Shown here one piece after another: positions 17,341 through 25,868 of a stretch of DNA of 35,207 nt. Origin of the DNA: an uncultured Eggerthellaceae bacterium (GTDB lineage Bacteria; Actinomycetota; Coriobacteriia; Coriobacteriales; Eggerthellaceae); the NCBI GenBank assembly GCA_947632575.1, contig CANRPV010000002.1, positions 1 through 35,207 on the forward strand, read 5' to 3'. The first letter of the stretch is position 1; each line of letters begins with the position of its first letter. Under the pieces are notes generated by a model. It was not told the origin of the DNA, searched no databases, and saw only the letters and a list, made by a program, of their open reading frames with translations. Both the position numbers and the translations under genes were made by a program.

Positions 17341-18785
17341 GCCTGGCCCTGAGAGCTCAACAAGCCGAGTCGAAAGCAAGTTCGTTTGATGAGCCTCTTT
17401 CCCCGATGACGCTTAGCGATTTACGGCGTCTCGTTAAAAAACAGATTGCTTTTGAGGATTTAGCGGTTATCGCACGAGAAAATCCCTTACGTGCGCGTAA
17501 TGAGCTGCGTGCTGCCTGCCGCCAAGTACTGAGTTTCGTGGATAACCGTCAATTCCAATCAGGCGATAAAGAGCGCTTAACTGAGGCGTTAATCGACATC
17601 GTTTTTGGCTGGGGTCCCCTAGACACATTGCTGAAAGACGAAAGCATTACCGAAATCATGGTCAATGGGACCCAAAGTATTTTTTACGAGAGCCATGGTT
17701 GTCTTTACAAGAGTGACCTTTCCTTTGAGAGCGATGATCAGATTCGACTTTTGATAGATCGTATTATCGGGCCACTCGGCCGAAGGATCGACGAGTCATC
17801 ACCAATGGTCAATGCGCGCCTACCTGAAGGACATAGAGTTAACGCTATCATTCCTCCACTCGCCCTTGATGGTCCCATCCTGACTATTCGTCTCTTCCCT
17901 CATCAGAGATTAAGTCTCCAGGATCTTTATGAGAAGGGAACGTGCGATCGAGAGGTGGCTCAGTTTCTTTTCTGGGCAGTGAACACTCGGAAGAATCTCG
18001 CTGTTTCGGGAGCAACGGGTAGCGGGAAAACTACGCTGCTTAACGCGTTATCCGATGGTATTCCTAGAGACGAGCGTTTGATAACCATCGAAGATGCTGC
18101 AGAACTTCGCTTAAGGGATCATCCCCACGTGGTCCGTTTAGAGGCACGGCCTCCAAACGCCGAGGGCAAAGGCGAAGTAACCATTCGAGAGCTTGTCATC
18201 AATGCTCTCCGTATGAGACCCGATCGAATCATTGTGGGCGAGTGCCGTGGAGCTGAGGCGTTCGACATGCTTCAGGCTATGACCACCGGTCATGCGGGAT
18301 CTCTGACAACTCTTCACGCGGATGCTCCTGAAGAGGCAATCGGGCGTTTGGTGTCAATGGTGCGCTATGCCGTCGATTTGCCCCTTGATGCTATTGAGGC
18401 CCAAATTGCGAGTGCTTTCGACTACATCGTTCAAATAGAACGAAGTAAACAAGGTGATCGATTTATCTCAAGAATTGCTGAGCTGCGCTTTGATCAGGAA
18501 AAACGTCGATGTTTAACGGAGATGATCTATAGCAAAGGTCAAGACTGCGAAGCGGGCACATGGCATAAAGATCTTCCGTTTCCTCGTGAACTCCCGAAGG
18601 AACACGTTGAGAAGACAAAGGAGGTTCACCTTTGGACACAAACTTGCTCTGGTCAGGAGCCGCCATCGGATTCGGAGGAATGTCGGGTTATGCCTTTGGG
18701 AAAGCACTGTCACGGATATCAGCAGCCCCCAAGCTCTCGCAAAGTGTTCAAGAACGATTCCATCAAAGTCGTTTCGACTGGTTAA
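17337..18785 (+). CDS. tadA: Tad pilus assembly ATPase TadA/CpaF
   Basis: [102 protein letters not shown]. Confidence 0.93.
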   Translation: MSLALRAQQAESKASSFDEPLSPMTLSDLRRLVKKQIAFEDLAVIARENPLRARNELRAACRQVLSFVDNRQFQSGDKERLTEALIDIVFGWGPLDTLLKDESITEIMVNGTQSIFYESHGCLYKSDLSFESDDQIRLLIDRIIGPLGRRIDESSPMVNARLPEGHRVNAIIPPLALDGPILTIRLFPHQRLSLQDLYEKGTCDREVAQFLFWAVNTRKNLAVSGATGSGKTTLLNALSDGIPRDERLITIEDAAELRLRDHPHVVRLEARPPNAEGKGEVTIRELVINALRMRPDRIIVGECRGAEAFDMLQAMTTGHAGSLTTLHADAPEEAIGRLVSMVRYAVDLPLDAIEAQIASAFDYIVQIERSKQGDRFISRIAELRFDQEKRRCLTEMIYSKGQDCEAGTWHKDLPFPRELPKEHVEKTKEVHLWTQTCSGQEPPSDSEECRVMPLGKHCHGYQQPPSSRKVFKNDSIKVVSTG

Positions 18786-19606
18786 TTCGAAATGGCATCC
18801 GGTTTCTTAAAATTCCTGCTCGCTATCTTTTGCGGATTCGCTTTATCCGGAACAGTGTAAACGCTCTTTTGACCATTCTTCGCAATCACAAGGTATTCAG
18901 TTCAGAAGAATCTCTTTTATCTTTATCCCTCGGCCTGCTCTCGATCGTGGCTCTGACCACGTGGTTCTTTTCGTCGTCGCTGATCTGTGCTTTGAGTCTT
19001 TGTCTTCTTCTCGTTTCTGCTGTGGTGGTATCGATACAAAATCTTTCTGAGCGGGAGGGGCGTAAGGTGAAAGAATCTATGCCTGATGCTTTGCGCACTA
19101 TGACTATCTGTTTTCAGGCGGGTCTTTCACTTCAGCAAACAATGGCCATCATCGCGAAAGAAGTATCCGGTGTCATCGGGCGGCGGTTTAGTCAAGCGGC
19201 TATGGCTCTTGAAGCAGGGGCATCGATATCAGAGGGACTAGATTGTCTTAAAAGTACAGAGAGCAATGATGGGTTGTCATTTATTGCTGTTGCCCTGGAT
19301 ATTCAGCACTTAAGCGGAGGAAGTTTAGAAAAGGTATTAAAGGCATCCCAGGAGACGCTTGAGAGTGAAATAAGACTGGAGAGATCGCTTAAAGCGCAAA
19401 CTGCGCAAGCAAAATTCTCCGCTCAAATTGTGACATTGATGCCCTTTATCCTCATCGCCCTTTTTTCGTTACTCAGTCCTCATTTTATCGAGAGTTTTTT
19501 CTCAAGCACTGCGGGGATTCTGTTGCTTGTCTGCGCCTTGGGCCTTCAAGCTTGCGGAGTCTTTTGGATACGTCGCCTTCTCCAAGAGGGAGGCCAAAGA
19601 TTATGA
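18632..19606 (+). CDS. tadB: Tad pilus inner-membrane protein TadB (T2SS F family)
   Basis: PDALRTMTICFQAGLSLQQTMAIIAKEVSG ... VALDIQHLSGGSLEKVLKASQETLESEIRLERSLKAQTAQAKFSAQIVTLMP. AAAGGAGG SD 7 nt before TTG 18632. Confidence 0.88.
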   Translation: MDTNLLWSGAAIGFGGMSGYAFGKALSRISAAPKLSQSVQERFHQSRFDWLIRNGIRFLKIPARYLLRIRFIRNSVNALLTILRNHKVFSSEESLLSLSLGLLSIVALTTWFFSSSLICALSLCLLLVSAVVVSIQNLSEREGRKVKESMPDALRTMTICFQAGLSLQQTMAIIAKEVSGVIGRRFSQAAMALEAGASISEGLDCLKSTESNDGLSFIAVALDIQHLSGGSLEKVLKASQETLESEIRLERSLKAQTAQAKFSAQIVTLMPFILIALFSLLSPHFIESFFSSTAGILLLVCALGLQACGVFWIRRLLQEGGQRL

Positions 19607-20571
19607 ATGGGCTTAATCTGTACGCCTATTTGGCGATAACGGCAAGCGGAGGCTTGGGCTATTTTGGGTACAAGCTTGTTTTCGGGGCACTGAACCTTAA
19701 ACGCTACAAACGTGCTGTACTCGCGCAAAATGGGTTTCAAAGTTCACGGTCATCGCAAGATTCAACTTCAAATAATAAATCCTGGGATATCCTTATATCT
19801 TTCCTGAGGCGGGAGACATTACGTTATAGGCAAGCCCACGTCCATCTCGCACTAACTCATGCCGATGACCGTTCTCGTCATTCTAAAGAGATGCCTCTTT
19901 GGCTGCAGACCGCTCTTCAGACAGCAGGTTTGAAGGATCTCATTAGCTATGAAGGTCTCAATCGCCTACGTTGTAAATTGAGCGTCCTCTTTGGCCTGGG
20001 CGGCTTTCTACTGGGCTTTTGCTTTTCTGGAGAGCTGGCATTTCTTTTAGGACTTGTTGCGGCTGTCTTGGGCTTTAGGATGCCCCGTCGAGTACTCAAA
20101 GAGCTAAGTCTTGGAAGAAAACGTGAATTAGAGACTCAACTCCCTGAAATGCTCGACATCGTCGCTCTTGGTCTATCGAGTGGTCTATCCTTTGATCGCA
20201 GCCTGCAGACCTATTGCGATCATTTCGGAAGTTCGTTATCTCAAGACATTCGGAGTTACCTGAACCAATGGGGACGAGGCCTCGTATCAAGAGATGAGGC
20301 TTTGAAGGAATTAGCCGCGAGCTATGATTCGCGCAGTCTGAGCCGCATCGTGGATAACATCATCCGTTCTCTTCAGTTTGGATCATCACTCGCCGAAAGT
20401 CTTTCATGCTCAGCACGCGACGCAAGAGAGGCTCGTCAGATGAGCCAACAGGAGATCATCGCCAAAATTCCCGTAAAGATTATGGTTCCTACGTGCACAT
20501 TGATTTTACCCGCCATGCTCTTACTTGTTCTTGGGCCAATCATGCTCGATCTCGGGGAAGGTTTTTCATGA
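19603..20571 (+). CDS. tadC: Tad pilus inner-membrane protein TadC (T2SS F family)
   Basis: ETQLPEMLDIVALGLSSGLSFDRSLQTYCDHFG ... KIPVKIMVPTCTLILPAMLLLVLGPIMLDL; ATGA overlap with tadB. Confidence 0.88.
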   Translation: MNGLNLYAYLAITASGGLGYFGYKLVFGALNLKRYKRAVLAQNGFQSSRSSQDSTSNNKSWDILISFLRRETLRYRQAHVHLALTHADDRSRHSKEMPLWLQTALQTAGLKDLISYEGLNRLRCKLSVLFGLGGFLLGFCFSGELAFLLGLVAAVLGFRMPRRVLKELSLGRKRELETQLPEMLDIVALGLSSGLSFDRSLQTYCDHFGSSLSQDIRSYLNQWGRGLVSRDEALKELAASYDSRSLSRIVDNIIRSLQFGSSLAESLSCSARDAREARQMSQQEIIAKIPVKIMVPTCTLILPAMLLLVLGPIMLDLGEGFS

Positions 20572-20586
20572 TGAAGGAGGTTGGAT

Positions 20587-20820
20587 ATGGGATTTCTCAA
20601 AGTGGCAAAAAGAATCGAAATGCAAGGTTGCGCGCAATGTGTGCAGAGAGCCGTCTCGAAAGCGTCCTTAAAACTTCGCAACAGCAAAGGCCAAGGTACC
20701 ACCGAATACGCCATTTTGGTCGGTGTGCTCGTCGTTATAGCCATCGTTGCCATAACCCTCTTCAAGCCCCGACTTCAAGAGCTCTGGAATGCCATAGCCA
20801 ATGGGATAAACGGTTTATAG
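20587..20820 (+). CDS. flp: Flp-type pilin
   Basis: KGQGTTEYAILVGVLVVIAIVAITLFKPRLQELWNAIANGI: G^XXXXEY prepilin motif and hydrophobic helix. AAGGAGG SD 6 nt before ATG 20587. Confidence 0.92.
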   Translation: MGFLKVAKRIEMQGCAQCVQRAVSKASLKLRNSKGQGTTEYAILVGVLVVIAIVAITLFKPRLQELWNAIANGINGL

Positions 20821-20831
20821 CGAGGGATGAT

Positions 20832-21011
20832 ATGGGGCAGGCAAGCGTCGAATACGGAATTGTGACATTTGCTTTTGTTGGAATGCTCCTTGCCCTCGGT
20901 CTCCTTTCTCAAAAGCTACAAGCAGGCCTTTTCATAGACCATGCGATTCAATCGGCAAGTCATGCGCTTGCCGCATCAACTACGTGGTTTTGCGATGTGT
21001 TTCTCTTTTGA
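20832..21011 (+). CDS. Small Flp/TadE-like prepilin
   Basis: MGQASVEYGIVTFAFVGMLLALGLLSQKLQAGLFIDHAIQSASHALAASTTWFCDVFLF; G^QASVEY motif at the N-terminus. Confidence 0.7.
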   Translation: MGQASVEYGIVTFAFVGMLLALGLLSQKLQAGLFIDHAIQSASHALAASTTWFCDVFLF

Positions 21012-21531
21012 TGATAGGGGGCAGTCAAGCATTGAGGCGGCTTTTATGCTTCCGATCTTGTTTCTGCTGCTTCTGTTGCTCATTCAGCCTGGGATCTGGC
21101 TTTACGACCGAATGGTTATGGGCGCTGCCGCAACGGAGGCCTGCCGCCTTTTATGCACATTGTCGGTTCAAGAAGTTGGGGAAGGCTACTGCGAGGACTA
21201 CATACGAAGGCGATTAGGATCCCTGCCTCCGCATGAATGCTTCCATCGTCATGAGCCTGAATGCAGTTGGAAGATCGAACTTAGCGGGAATGAAAGCTCC
21301 GAGGAAGTATCGGTACGCATCGGAAATGAGCTAATGCCGCTTCCCATCCTTGGTTTCGGCGCCAAAGTGCTCGGCATAACCAATGCGCAAGGGAATCTTG
21401 AGATAAGTGTGGAAGCGCGAGCTTTCACTCAACCAGATTGGGCTCGAACAGGATCGATGGGTGTTTCTCCAAGTCAATGGCCTGGTTTGTGGATATCGTC
21501 TCCGGAAGGTGCGGCTGAGGATCACCACTGA
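20995..21531 (+). CDS. tadE: TadE-family pseudopilin
   Basis: DRGQSSIEAAFMLPILFLLLLLLIQPGIWLYDRMVMGAAATEACRLLC typical TadE N-terminus. Confidence 0.82.
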   Translation: MCFSFDDRGQSSIEAAFMLPILFLLLLLLIQPGIWLYDRMVMGAAATEACRLLCTLSVQEVGEGYCEDYIRRRLGSLPPHECFHRHEPECSWKIELSGNESSEEVSVRIGNELMPLPILGFGAKVLGITNAQGNLEISVEARAFTQPDWARTGSMGVSPSQWPGLWISSPEGAAEDHH

Positions 21532-21571
21532 TCGTGCTTATTACGAAATGATTGTGCGAAAGTGAGGGCAG

Positions 21572-23812
21572 TTGAGACGCTTCTTTGAAGGACAAGGTAG
21601 ACAGGCCTATAAAGCGAAAGAAACGCGGCTTCCCAAAAACGGTTTCTTCTTGCGCAGGACTCGTTCCGCTCTTCGCACGTTTGATGGATTATCGCTGTTT
21701 CGGAACGAAAAAGGCCTTACCACCCTTGCCATGGCTCTCGCCCTTTTGCTTTGCGTCCTGCTCGTGCTTTCCTCCCTCCGTATCTATGGCATACAGAGCC
21801 AGTCCGCTGCCATTCAGGATGTTGCCGATGCCGTTGCTTTGGCGGCGCAAACGGAAGTGGCTGAGTTCATGGTGCTTGTAAGACTCTGTGATGCTTTGAT
21901 ACTGAGTTTTTCTCTCCTCGGCGTTTTCGCCTGTGGCGTTTCCGTTGTGCTGTTTTGCGTTCCAGGATGCCAATTATTGGGTGAAAAAGTATTTGAGCAA
22001 GGAAAAGCCATTTTTGAGGCGCAAGACAAGTTTGCCGAAAGAGCCGTATCGGCCCTCAATCGCCTGGAGCGAGCATTGCCATTTCTTGCTGCTCTCAAAG
22101 GGGCGGAGGTAGCGCAGGCCAACGGAGGGGGAATGGCTGCCTCTAGTAAAGGTGGCGCTTACTATGGGCTTGCCGTACTTTTTCCCTTGTCAGGAGAGCA
22201 TATAACCCGTGGCGATTCATCTCATGCGGATTTTGGCAATGTGGTGGAAGGTCAGAAAGATGCCCTCGAGCAAAATGCCGCAAAAGCAGAGGAGGCGGCG
22301 AATAAAGCCCTCGAAGCGAAAAGGGAGGCCTATCACCACGACTGCGGTCTTGCTCCTGAGTATTGCATGTATGAGCGAGCTTCCACCCTTGCAGCGATGG
22401 ACGGAGAATTAAATCCCTATTTTGCAAGCGTGGATAGCTGGCATTTCTCTGTCGCATTGGATCGTGCCCAAAACTATTATCGAGCCCGTCTCATGCAGGA
22501 GTCACCGGAATCTATGTCATTGGAAGCTCAGAAGCAATCTGCTTTGAGAAGCATCTTTTATCGCTATGCATCGGGAAAGCTTTCGGAAGGGTATGTTCGG
22601 GAAAGCGAGGACCATTTTGAAGCTTATTTTCCGCTTTTACCTCGAAACACCTCCGAGATGAGTCAAACCGAACTCTACCGTCAGCGAGATTACCCTCTGT
22701 CTATCGCAGCTGGCGACATCCTCATCCATGCTTGGAAAGGATGTCCAGCCCTCAATGGGGTAGATGGTTATGGTTCGCTAGAAGAGCTAGATCAGGGAAG
22801 CTACCAAATTTGTGATAGCTGCAATTTCAGGAGTAGCGATTTGGGTAAGGTAGCAGCTGCCTCAAGCTCCATTGAAAATGGTTTCGAGTTTCACTATCGA
22901 CGAGTGGCTGAGGCGGCGGAGCGCTATGAGCTTGCCCAAGAAGAACTTCGCAGCAATGCTCAGCTTGTGAAAGACCAGGTTGGTGGCCTTCTCGACCAAA
23001 TTGGATCCTTGACCCGGAGTCTTTTTAGTAAACGTTTGCAGGCGAAACCCTCGGGCTGGGCAGGAGCCATAGGCATAGTCGTTAGATCTCATGCTGATTC
23101 TGGTTTTGCCGGTTTGGCTCAAAACCTCATCGCATCAAATTCTGAGCTTGGAACCCTTCTAGCTGTTTCGGGAGCCACCCTTTTAGAGGATCAAGGCGAG
23201 GAGGGAACAACAATCATCGATGAGCTGCTGGCTGGGTTTCAGCCGAAAACCGTCCTTGGTGATGCTGGTCAAACCTTGTTAAAGCTCTGGTCTTTCCTTC
23301 TTAAAGGTTATAGTTCTGGGCAGGCGGGCATAGTGCAAGGGTTGCAAAACCTGCTTGATGGCATTCCTTTGCTAAGTACTGCTGGCTTGGGGCAGTGGGC
23401 AGCAAAACAGTGGGTTGCAACTATGGAGGGGCTTGGACTTGAGCCTGCAAAACTTCAGTCTCTCAAACCGGTTTTGATTAACACTGCCCGTGTAGCAGCT
23501 CGCGGGGGAGAGCTGGGTGACTCTTATCTCTCATTAAAGTCCAGAGCGTTGTCGTTGTCTGGTGCGTCTTCTGACCTTTCTCTCACGCTTTTAGAGAAGG
23601 CAGAGCAAAAAGCGATGGATGGGGTACATCAACTGGGCGAACGCATTGAGGTTGCCCGTCTAGAGCTTCCTTTTGCGGACATTGAGATTCCCCTTTACAT
23701 CACGCTCCCGCAGTTTTTGACCGATGCGAGCTCTGATGCCGTGCACAGTCTGTTTTCAAGAGTTAAGGACTGGCGCCAAGAGCTGAGTGGCTCAGTTACG
23801 CCATGGCGTTAG
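21572..23812 (+). CDS. Large TadG-like Flp pilus assembly protein
   Basis: EKGLTTLAMALALLLCVLLVLSSLRIYGIQSQSAAIQDVADAVALAAQTE, TadG-like N-terminal segment followed by a large extracytoplasmic domain. Confidence 0.72.
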   Translation: MRRFFEGQGRQAYKAKETRLPKNGFFLRRTRSALRTFDGLSLFRNEKGLTTLAMALALLLCVLLVLSSLRIYGIQSQSAAIQDVADAVALAAQTEVAEFMVLVRLCDALILSFSLLGVFACGVSVVLFCVPGCQLLGEKVFEQGKAIFEAQDKFAERAVSALNRLERALPFLAALKGAEVAQANGGGMAASSKGGAYYGLAVLFPLSGEHITRGDSSHADFGNVVEGQKDALEQNAAKAEEAANKALEAKREAYHHDCGLAPEYCMYERASTLAAMDGELNPYFASVDSWHFSVALDRAQNYYRARLMQESPESMSLEAQKQSALRSIFYRYASGKLSEGYVRESEDHFEAYFPLLPRNTSEMSQTELYRQRDYPLSIAAGDILIHAWKGCPALNGVDGYGSLEELDQGSYQICDSCNFRSSDLGKVAAASSSIENGFEFHYRRVAEAAERYELAQEELRSNAQLVKDQVGGLLDQIGSLTRSLFSKRLQAKPSGWAGAIGIVVRSHADSGFAGLAQNLIASNSELGTLLAVSGATLLEDQGEEGTTIIDELLAGFQPKTVLGDAGQTLLKLWSFLLKGYSSGQAGIVQGLQNLLDGIPLLSTAGLGQWAAKQWVATMEGLGLEPAKLQSLKPVLINTARVAARGGELGDSYLSLKSRALSLSGASSDLSLTLLEKAEQKAMDGVHQLGERIEVARLELPFADIEIPLYITLPQFLTDASSDAVHSLFSRVKDWRQELSGSVTPWR

Positions 23813-23821
23813 GAGGCTCTC

Positions 23822-24286
23822 ATGGGATTACAGCGCATGGTGAGTAGACTCTTGAAACAACGAAGCGGTCAGATGACTGTTGAGCTCGCAGTGGTTTTTC
23901 CTGTGGCAATTCTTCTGGCTTTAATCGCCTTGAACGCTCAGTGCTATTTGTCAGAGGCCGCATCTTTTGATCGCTTGGCCCGACAATGTATTCGAGTTTA
24001 TGGAGCAAGTCCCGATTGCGGACTAAGCGATGCGGCTATAGCGGGACAAATGGAAGCCTATCTCCAGCAATGCTTTTCGAAAGAGAACCTCTCTTGTCAT
24101 GTGGAAGTGGCGAAATCCACAGCAACACTTCGAAACTTTAAGGCCACGTTGGTCTATCGACCTGAGCTATTCGGCTTGTCGATGTCGCGTGAGGTGTTTG
24201 GAGTAGCACTTCCAGAGGTGAGCCACACCACCGAATTGACGTTGGATACCTATCGACCCGGCGCATGGTTTCGCCAGCTCGTTTGA
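23822..24286 (+). CDS. TadE/TadF-family pseudopilin
   Basis: RSGQMTVELAVVFPVAILLALIALNAQCYLSEAASFDRLARQCIRVYG; taggaggctctcATG SD. Confidence 0.82.
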   Translation: MGLQRMVSRLLKQRSGQMTVELAVVFPVAILLALIALNAQCYLSEAASFDRLARQCIRVYGASPDCGLSDAAIAGQMEAYLQQCFSKENLSCHVEVAKSTATLRNFKATLVYRPELFGLSMSREVFGVALPEVSHTTELTLDTYRPGAWFRQLV

Positions 24287-24300
24287 TTAAGGGCGTAAGT

Positions 24301-24891
24301 ATGGATTTAAAGTCTTTTGCAGGTCCGGTCATGCCCGTGTTTCTCATGACGATAGTCGTGGTGATGGCTTTGGCTTGCAACTCTCAGGACCTTGATGGAG
24401 AGCCTTTTCAGATGAATGTAGGTGCCAAAGAGCCTCTGTGGACGACAACGGATGAGTTCTTAGATCTTGTGGAAGCGAGACTCGACGCTTACGAGAGGCA
24501 AAAGATTGAAGAGCTTCCTCTTTGGTTTAAGGAGGAATTGATCGATCCTGCACCTTTGGGGCCTTGTGATATAGCGCTTTGGGAGGGAGAAAGTGTTGTA
24601 AAGAAACAAGACGACAGAAAAGAAAATGGCACTTCAGAGGGGGATGGTGCAGCGATTGCATATTTCACTTCGAATATAAATGCTCGCCAATTGATCCGGG
24701 AGATAGTGAATCAGATGGAAAGGAAAGGGTGGTCAGGGCTTTGCCAAGAAGATCTCTTGATGGCCACTATGACTAAGAAGGAAGGGAACTGCCAATGGGC
24801 ACTAATTTCATGCACCAGCCTCGACGATACAAGCAGCGTGATGTTCCAAATTCAACGAGCTCCCAGAGGCATATCGAACGAAGAGGAGTAG
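24301..24891 (+). CDS. Hypothetical secreted/lipoprotein-like protein in tad locus
   Basis: MDLKSFAGPVMPVFLMTIVVVMALACNSQDLDG: N-terminal hydrophobic segment ending in ALAC; no family recognised. Start uncertain (24265 alternative). Confidence 0.6.
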   Translation: MDLKSFAGPVMPVFLMTIVVVMALACNSQDLDGEPFQMNVGAKEPLWTTTDEFLDLVEARLDAYERQKIEELPLWFKEELIDPAPLGPCDIALWEGESVVKKQDDRKENGTSEGDGAAIAYFTSNINARQLIREIVNQMERKGWSGLCQEDLLMATMTKKEGNCQWALISCTSLDDTSSVMFQIQRAPRGISNEEE

Positions 24892-25187
24892 TTCGCTTAG
24901 CCGTGACTCCGTTACAGAAATGGAGAGGACTTCTCTTTCAGAAACCCCATAGTGATCTGCTGATCTTAAATCGTTGCAACGACGTTCATACCTTTGGCAT
25001 GCGACACGCTTTGGATATTGCTTTTCTCGATGCATTTGGACAAGTGGTTGAGGTACATAGACGGGTGGCGCCGTCTCGTCGTTTACGCTGCCCAAAAGCA
25101 TTTTTTACTGTTGAGAGGTTTCATAAACCCGGACCGTGGTTTTTTAGGGGCGACAAGGTAATCACTCTGTCGCCTCTTTCTAGATAA
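24795..25187 (+). CDS. DUF192-family protein
   Basis: VTPLQKWRGLLFQKPHSDLLILNRCNDVHTFGMRHALDIAFLDAFGQVVEVHRRVAP matches DUF192 pattern. Start uncertain (GTG 24903 alternative). Confidence 0.75.
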   Translation: MGTNFMHQPRRYKQRDVPNSTSSQRHIERRGVVRLAVTPLQKWRGLLFQKPHSDLLILNRCNDVHTFGMRHALDIAFLDAFGQVVEVHRRVAPSRRLRCPKAFFTVERFHKPGPWFFRGDKVITLSPLSR

Positions 25188-25234
25188 CGTACTCAAAAGT
25201 CACTCGAGAAAGCATCTGATTGGAGTGAAAAGTC

Positions 25235-25759
25235 ATGAAAACATGCCCCGTATGCTCAGCTCAGCTATTTGATGACATCGACACTTGCTTTGGTTGCATG
25301 TATTCGTTTACCCACGGTGGCGCGCATGGTAGACAGGAGCTGACAGAAAAGCTTCCAACGGTGCAGGCTCAAAGCTTGCATACCCAAGGGTTACATGGCC
25401 AAGAGTTACAGACTCAAAGCTTACATACCCAAGGGTTACATGGCCAAGAGTTACAGACTCAAAGCTTGCATACCCAAGGGTTGCATACCCAAGGGCTACA
25501 GGCTCAAAGGGCACAGACTCAAGGGTCACCAGCGCGGGATCAGGGAAACGATGTTACGGCGCCTTTGGTAGCAAAGGCGCCTTTGGCCACATCAGTCCCA
25601 ATGGCCTCTCTGTCTTCTTTGTCGCCCTTGCCCTATCAGAGTTCTGCGCCGAGAGTCGTGCAATCAAATGCTGAGGAATGTTGGTCACTGCGCCTTGTTC
25701 TGCAAACGGGTCAGCAGCCAAAGCGCGTTTGGGAGATCGACCTCAGCAGGCAGTCGTAG
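25235..25759 (+). CDS. Zinc-ribbon protein with pentapeptide-period LxxQx repeats
   Basis: CPVCSAQLFDDIDTCFGC zinc ribbon; tandem LHTQG/LHGQE/LQTQS; ends in VVQSNAEECWSLRLVLQTGQQPKRVWEIDLSRQS. Confidence 0.65.
   Translation: MKTCPVCSAQLFDDIDTCFGCMYSFTHGGAHGRQELTEKLPTVQAQSLHTQGLHGQELQTQSLHTQGLHGQELQTQSLHTQGLHTQGLQAQRAQTQGSPARDQGNDVTAPLVAKAPLATSVPMASLSSLSPLPYQSSAPRVVQSNAEECWSLRLVLQTGQQPKRVWEIDLSRQS
25376..25525 (+). repeat. In-frame 15-bp minisatellite (10 units; 45-bp higher-order unit)
   Basis: LHTQG LHGQE LQTQS LHTQG LHGQE LQTQS LHTQG LHTQG LQAQR AQTQG. Confidence 0.92.
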
Positions 25760-25779
25760 AGGAAGGTGGAAAGAAGGGA

Positions 25780-25849
25780 GTGATGAGAAAGAGCCGCTTG
25801 AAGCCTCTCTTAAGGAAGTGACGCTTGAGGCCTCCTCTTTCTTTATCAC
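25780..25849. terminator. Long hairpin between convergent genes, possible bidirectional terminator
   Basis: gtgatgagaaagag (25780-25793) versus ctctttctttatcac (25835-25849), near-perfect inverted repeat between the zinc-ribbon gene and thrC; T-rich following. Confidence 0.5.
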
Positions 25850-25868
25850 TTTTGCTTCTTTGCTTCTA

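Noticed and set aside
20406-20831. Upstream part of the 201-aa ORF 20406-21011
   Set aside because: Overlaps tadC and flp out of frame; only the segment from ATG 20832 looks like a real prepilin.
25308-25529. 73-aa minus-strand ORF over the LxxQx repeat
   Set aside because: Open only because the 15-bp repeat contains no stops in that frame.
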